Source: JABJJH01 sp047631095 (lineage in GTDB: Bacteria > Pseudomonadota > Alphaproteobacteria > UBA8366 > GCA-2717185). From it: a DNA stretch of 5,640 nt. Below the pieces are notes generated by a model. It did no database searches. It had not been told where the DNA came from and saw only the letters and a list, made by a program, of their open reading frames with translations. Where the stretch lies: positions 1 through 5,640 of the forward strand of contig JBLHZD010000271.1 in assembly GCA_047631095.1 (NCBI GenBank), in the 5' to 3' direction. Position numbers and translations under genes: made by a program. Positions 5,606-5,640 of the stretch are shown in pieces (positions within the stretch are counted from its first letter, which is position 1; the number at the start of each line of letters is the position of its first letter).

Positions 5606-5640
5606 ATGCGAAATGACTTTGATTTTGAGGCCGCCCTTTC
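5606..5640 (+). CDS. Transposase N-terminus, probably IS256 family (partial, runs off window)
   Basis: An ATG at 5606 follows AAGGAA (5594-5599) by 6 bases and reads MRNDFDFEAAL before the window ends. The DFDFEAAL start is like that of IS256-family DDE transposases in proteobacteria. Only 11 complete codons are visible and no catalytic residue is in view, so the family is a recognition-based guess supported by the disrupted sigma gene beside it. Confidence 0.5.
   Translation, partial: MRNDFDFEAAL

Larger units (their letters stand above)
5552..5640 (+). mobile_element. Left end of an insertion sequence, probably IS256 family
   Basis: Sigma-factor coding sequence stops making sense at 5551, and from 5552 (GGGAGCGTTAGAAATTCCG) the sequence changes character: AT-richer, with an inverted repeat and then an oppositely oriented ORF with a good ribosome binding site. 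The layout of a short terminal segment, a hairpin and a transposase start about 55 bases in fits an IS left end. The N-terminus encoded (MRNDFDFEAAL) resembles IS256-family (mutase-type) transposases. The exact boundary is inferred from the sigma frame; the right end and the target duplication are outside the window. Confidence 0.6.

Overview
The window looks like a stretch of an alphaproteobacterial chromosome, probably Rhodospirillales-like. This is inferred from moderately GC-rich coding sequence, a thiO-thiS-thiG operon behind a TPP riboswitch, an EmrA-type exporter subunit with its MarR regulator, and a sigma / membrane protein / periplasmic sensor cluster of a kind common in that class. 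No rRNA, tRNA or CRISPR array is visible.

Layout. (1) Positions 1-1315, minus strand: a MarR-family regulator followed one base later by an HlyD/EmrA-type membrane fusion protein. The fusion protein is broken by a frameshift in an 8-base homopolymer and by an early stop near the window edge. (2) Positions 1316-1496: a divergent control region. It holds a 28-bp imperfect palindrome embedded in the marR promoter, a candidate thi promoter, and a clear TPP (thi-box) riboswitch whose 3' end carries the ribosome binding site of thiO. (3) Positions 1497-3758, plus strand: thiO, thiS and thiG, which supply glycine-derived imine, the sulfur carrier and the thiazole synthase for the thiazole half of thiamine. 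(4) Positions 3748-3796: a 20-bp tandem duplication covering the thiG stop codon, at the point where convergent genes meet. (5) Positions 3794-5551, minus strand: the C-terminal tail of an ECF sigma factor, then a single-pass membrane protein (probable anti-sigma partner), a His-rich periplasmic metal-sensor-like protein, and a ModA-like solute-binding protein without a signal peptide. The four are closely packed and look like one operon. (6) Positions about 5552-5640, plus strand: the left end of an insertion sequence, probably IS256 family, starting exactly where the sigma factor reading frame stops making sense.

How it fits together. The thiamine operon looks intact and would be shut off by thiamine pyrophosphate. 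The two flanking systems, a drug-efflux module and a sigma-factor signalling module, both look damaged, one by point lesions and one by IS insertion. This suggests a genome, or at least a region, losing accessory regulation and efflux functions. I found no convincingly novel system. The most notable observations are the IS-split ECF sigma operon, the slippery-run frameshift in the fusion protein, and the cytosolic-looking ModA-like protein attached to the sensor operon.
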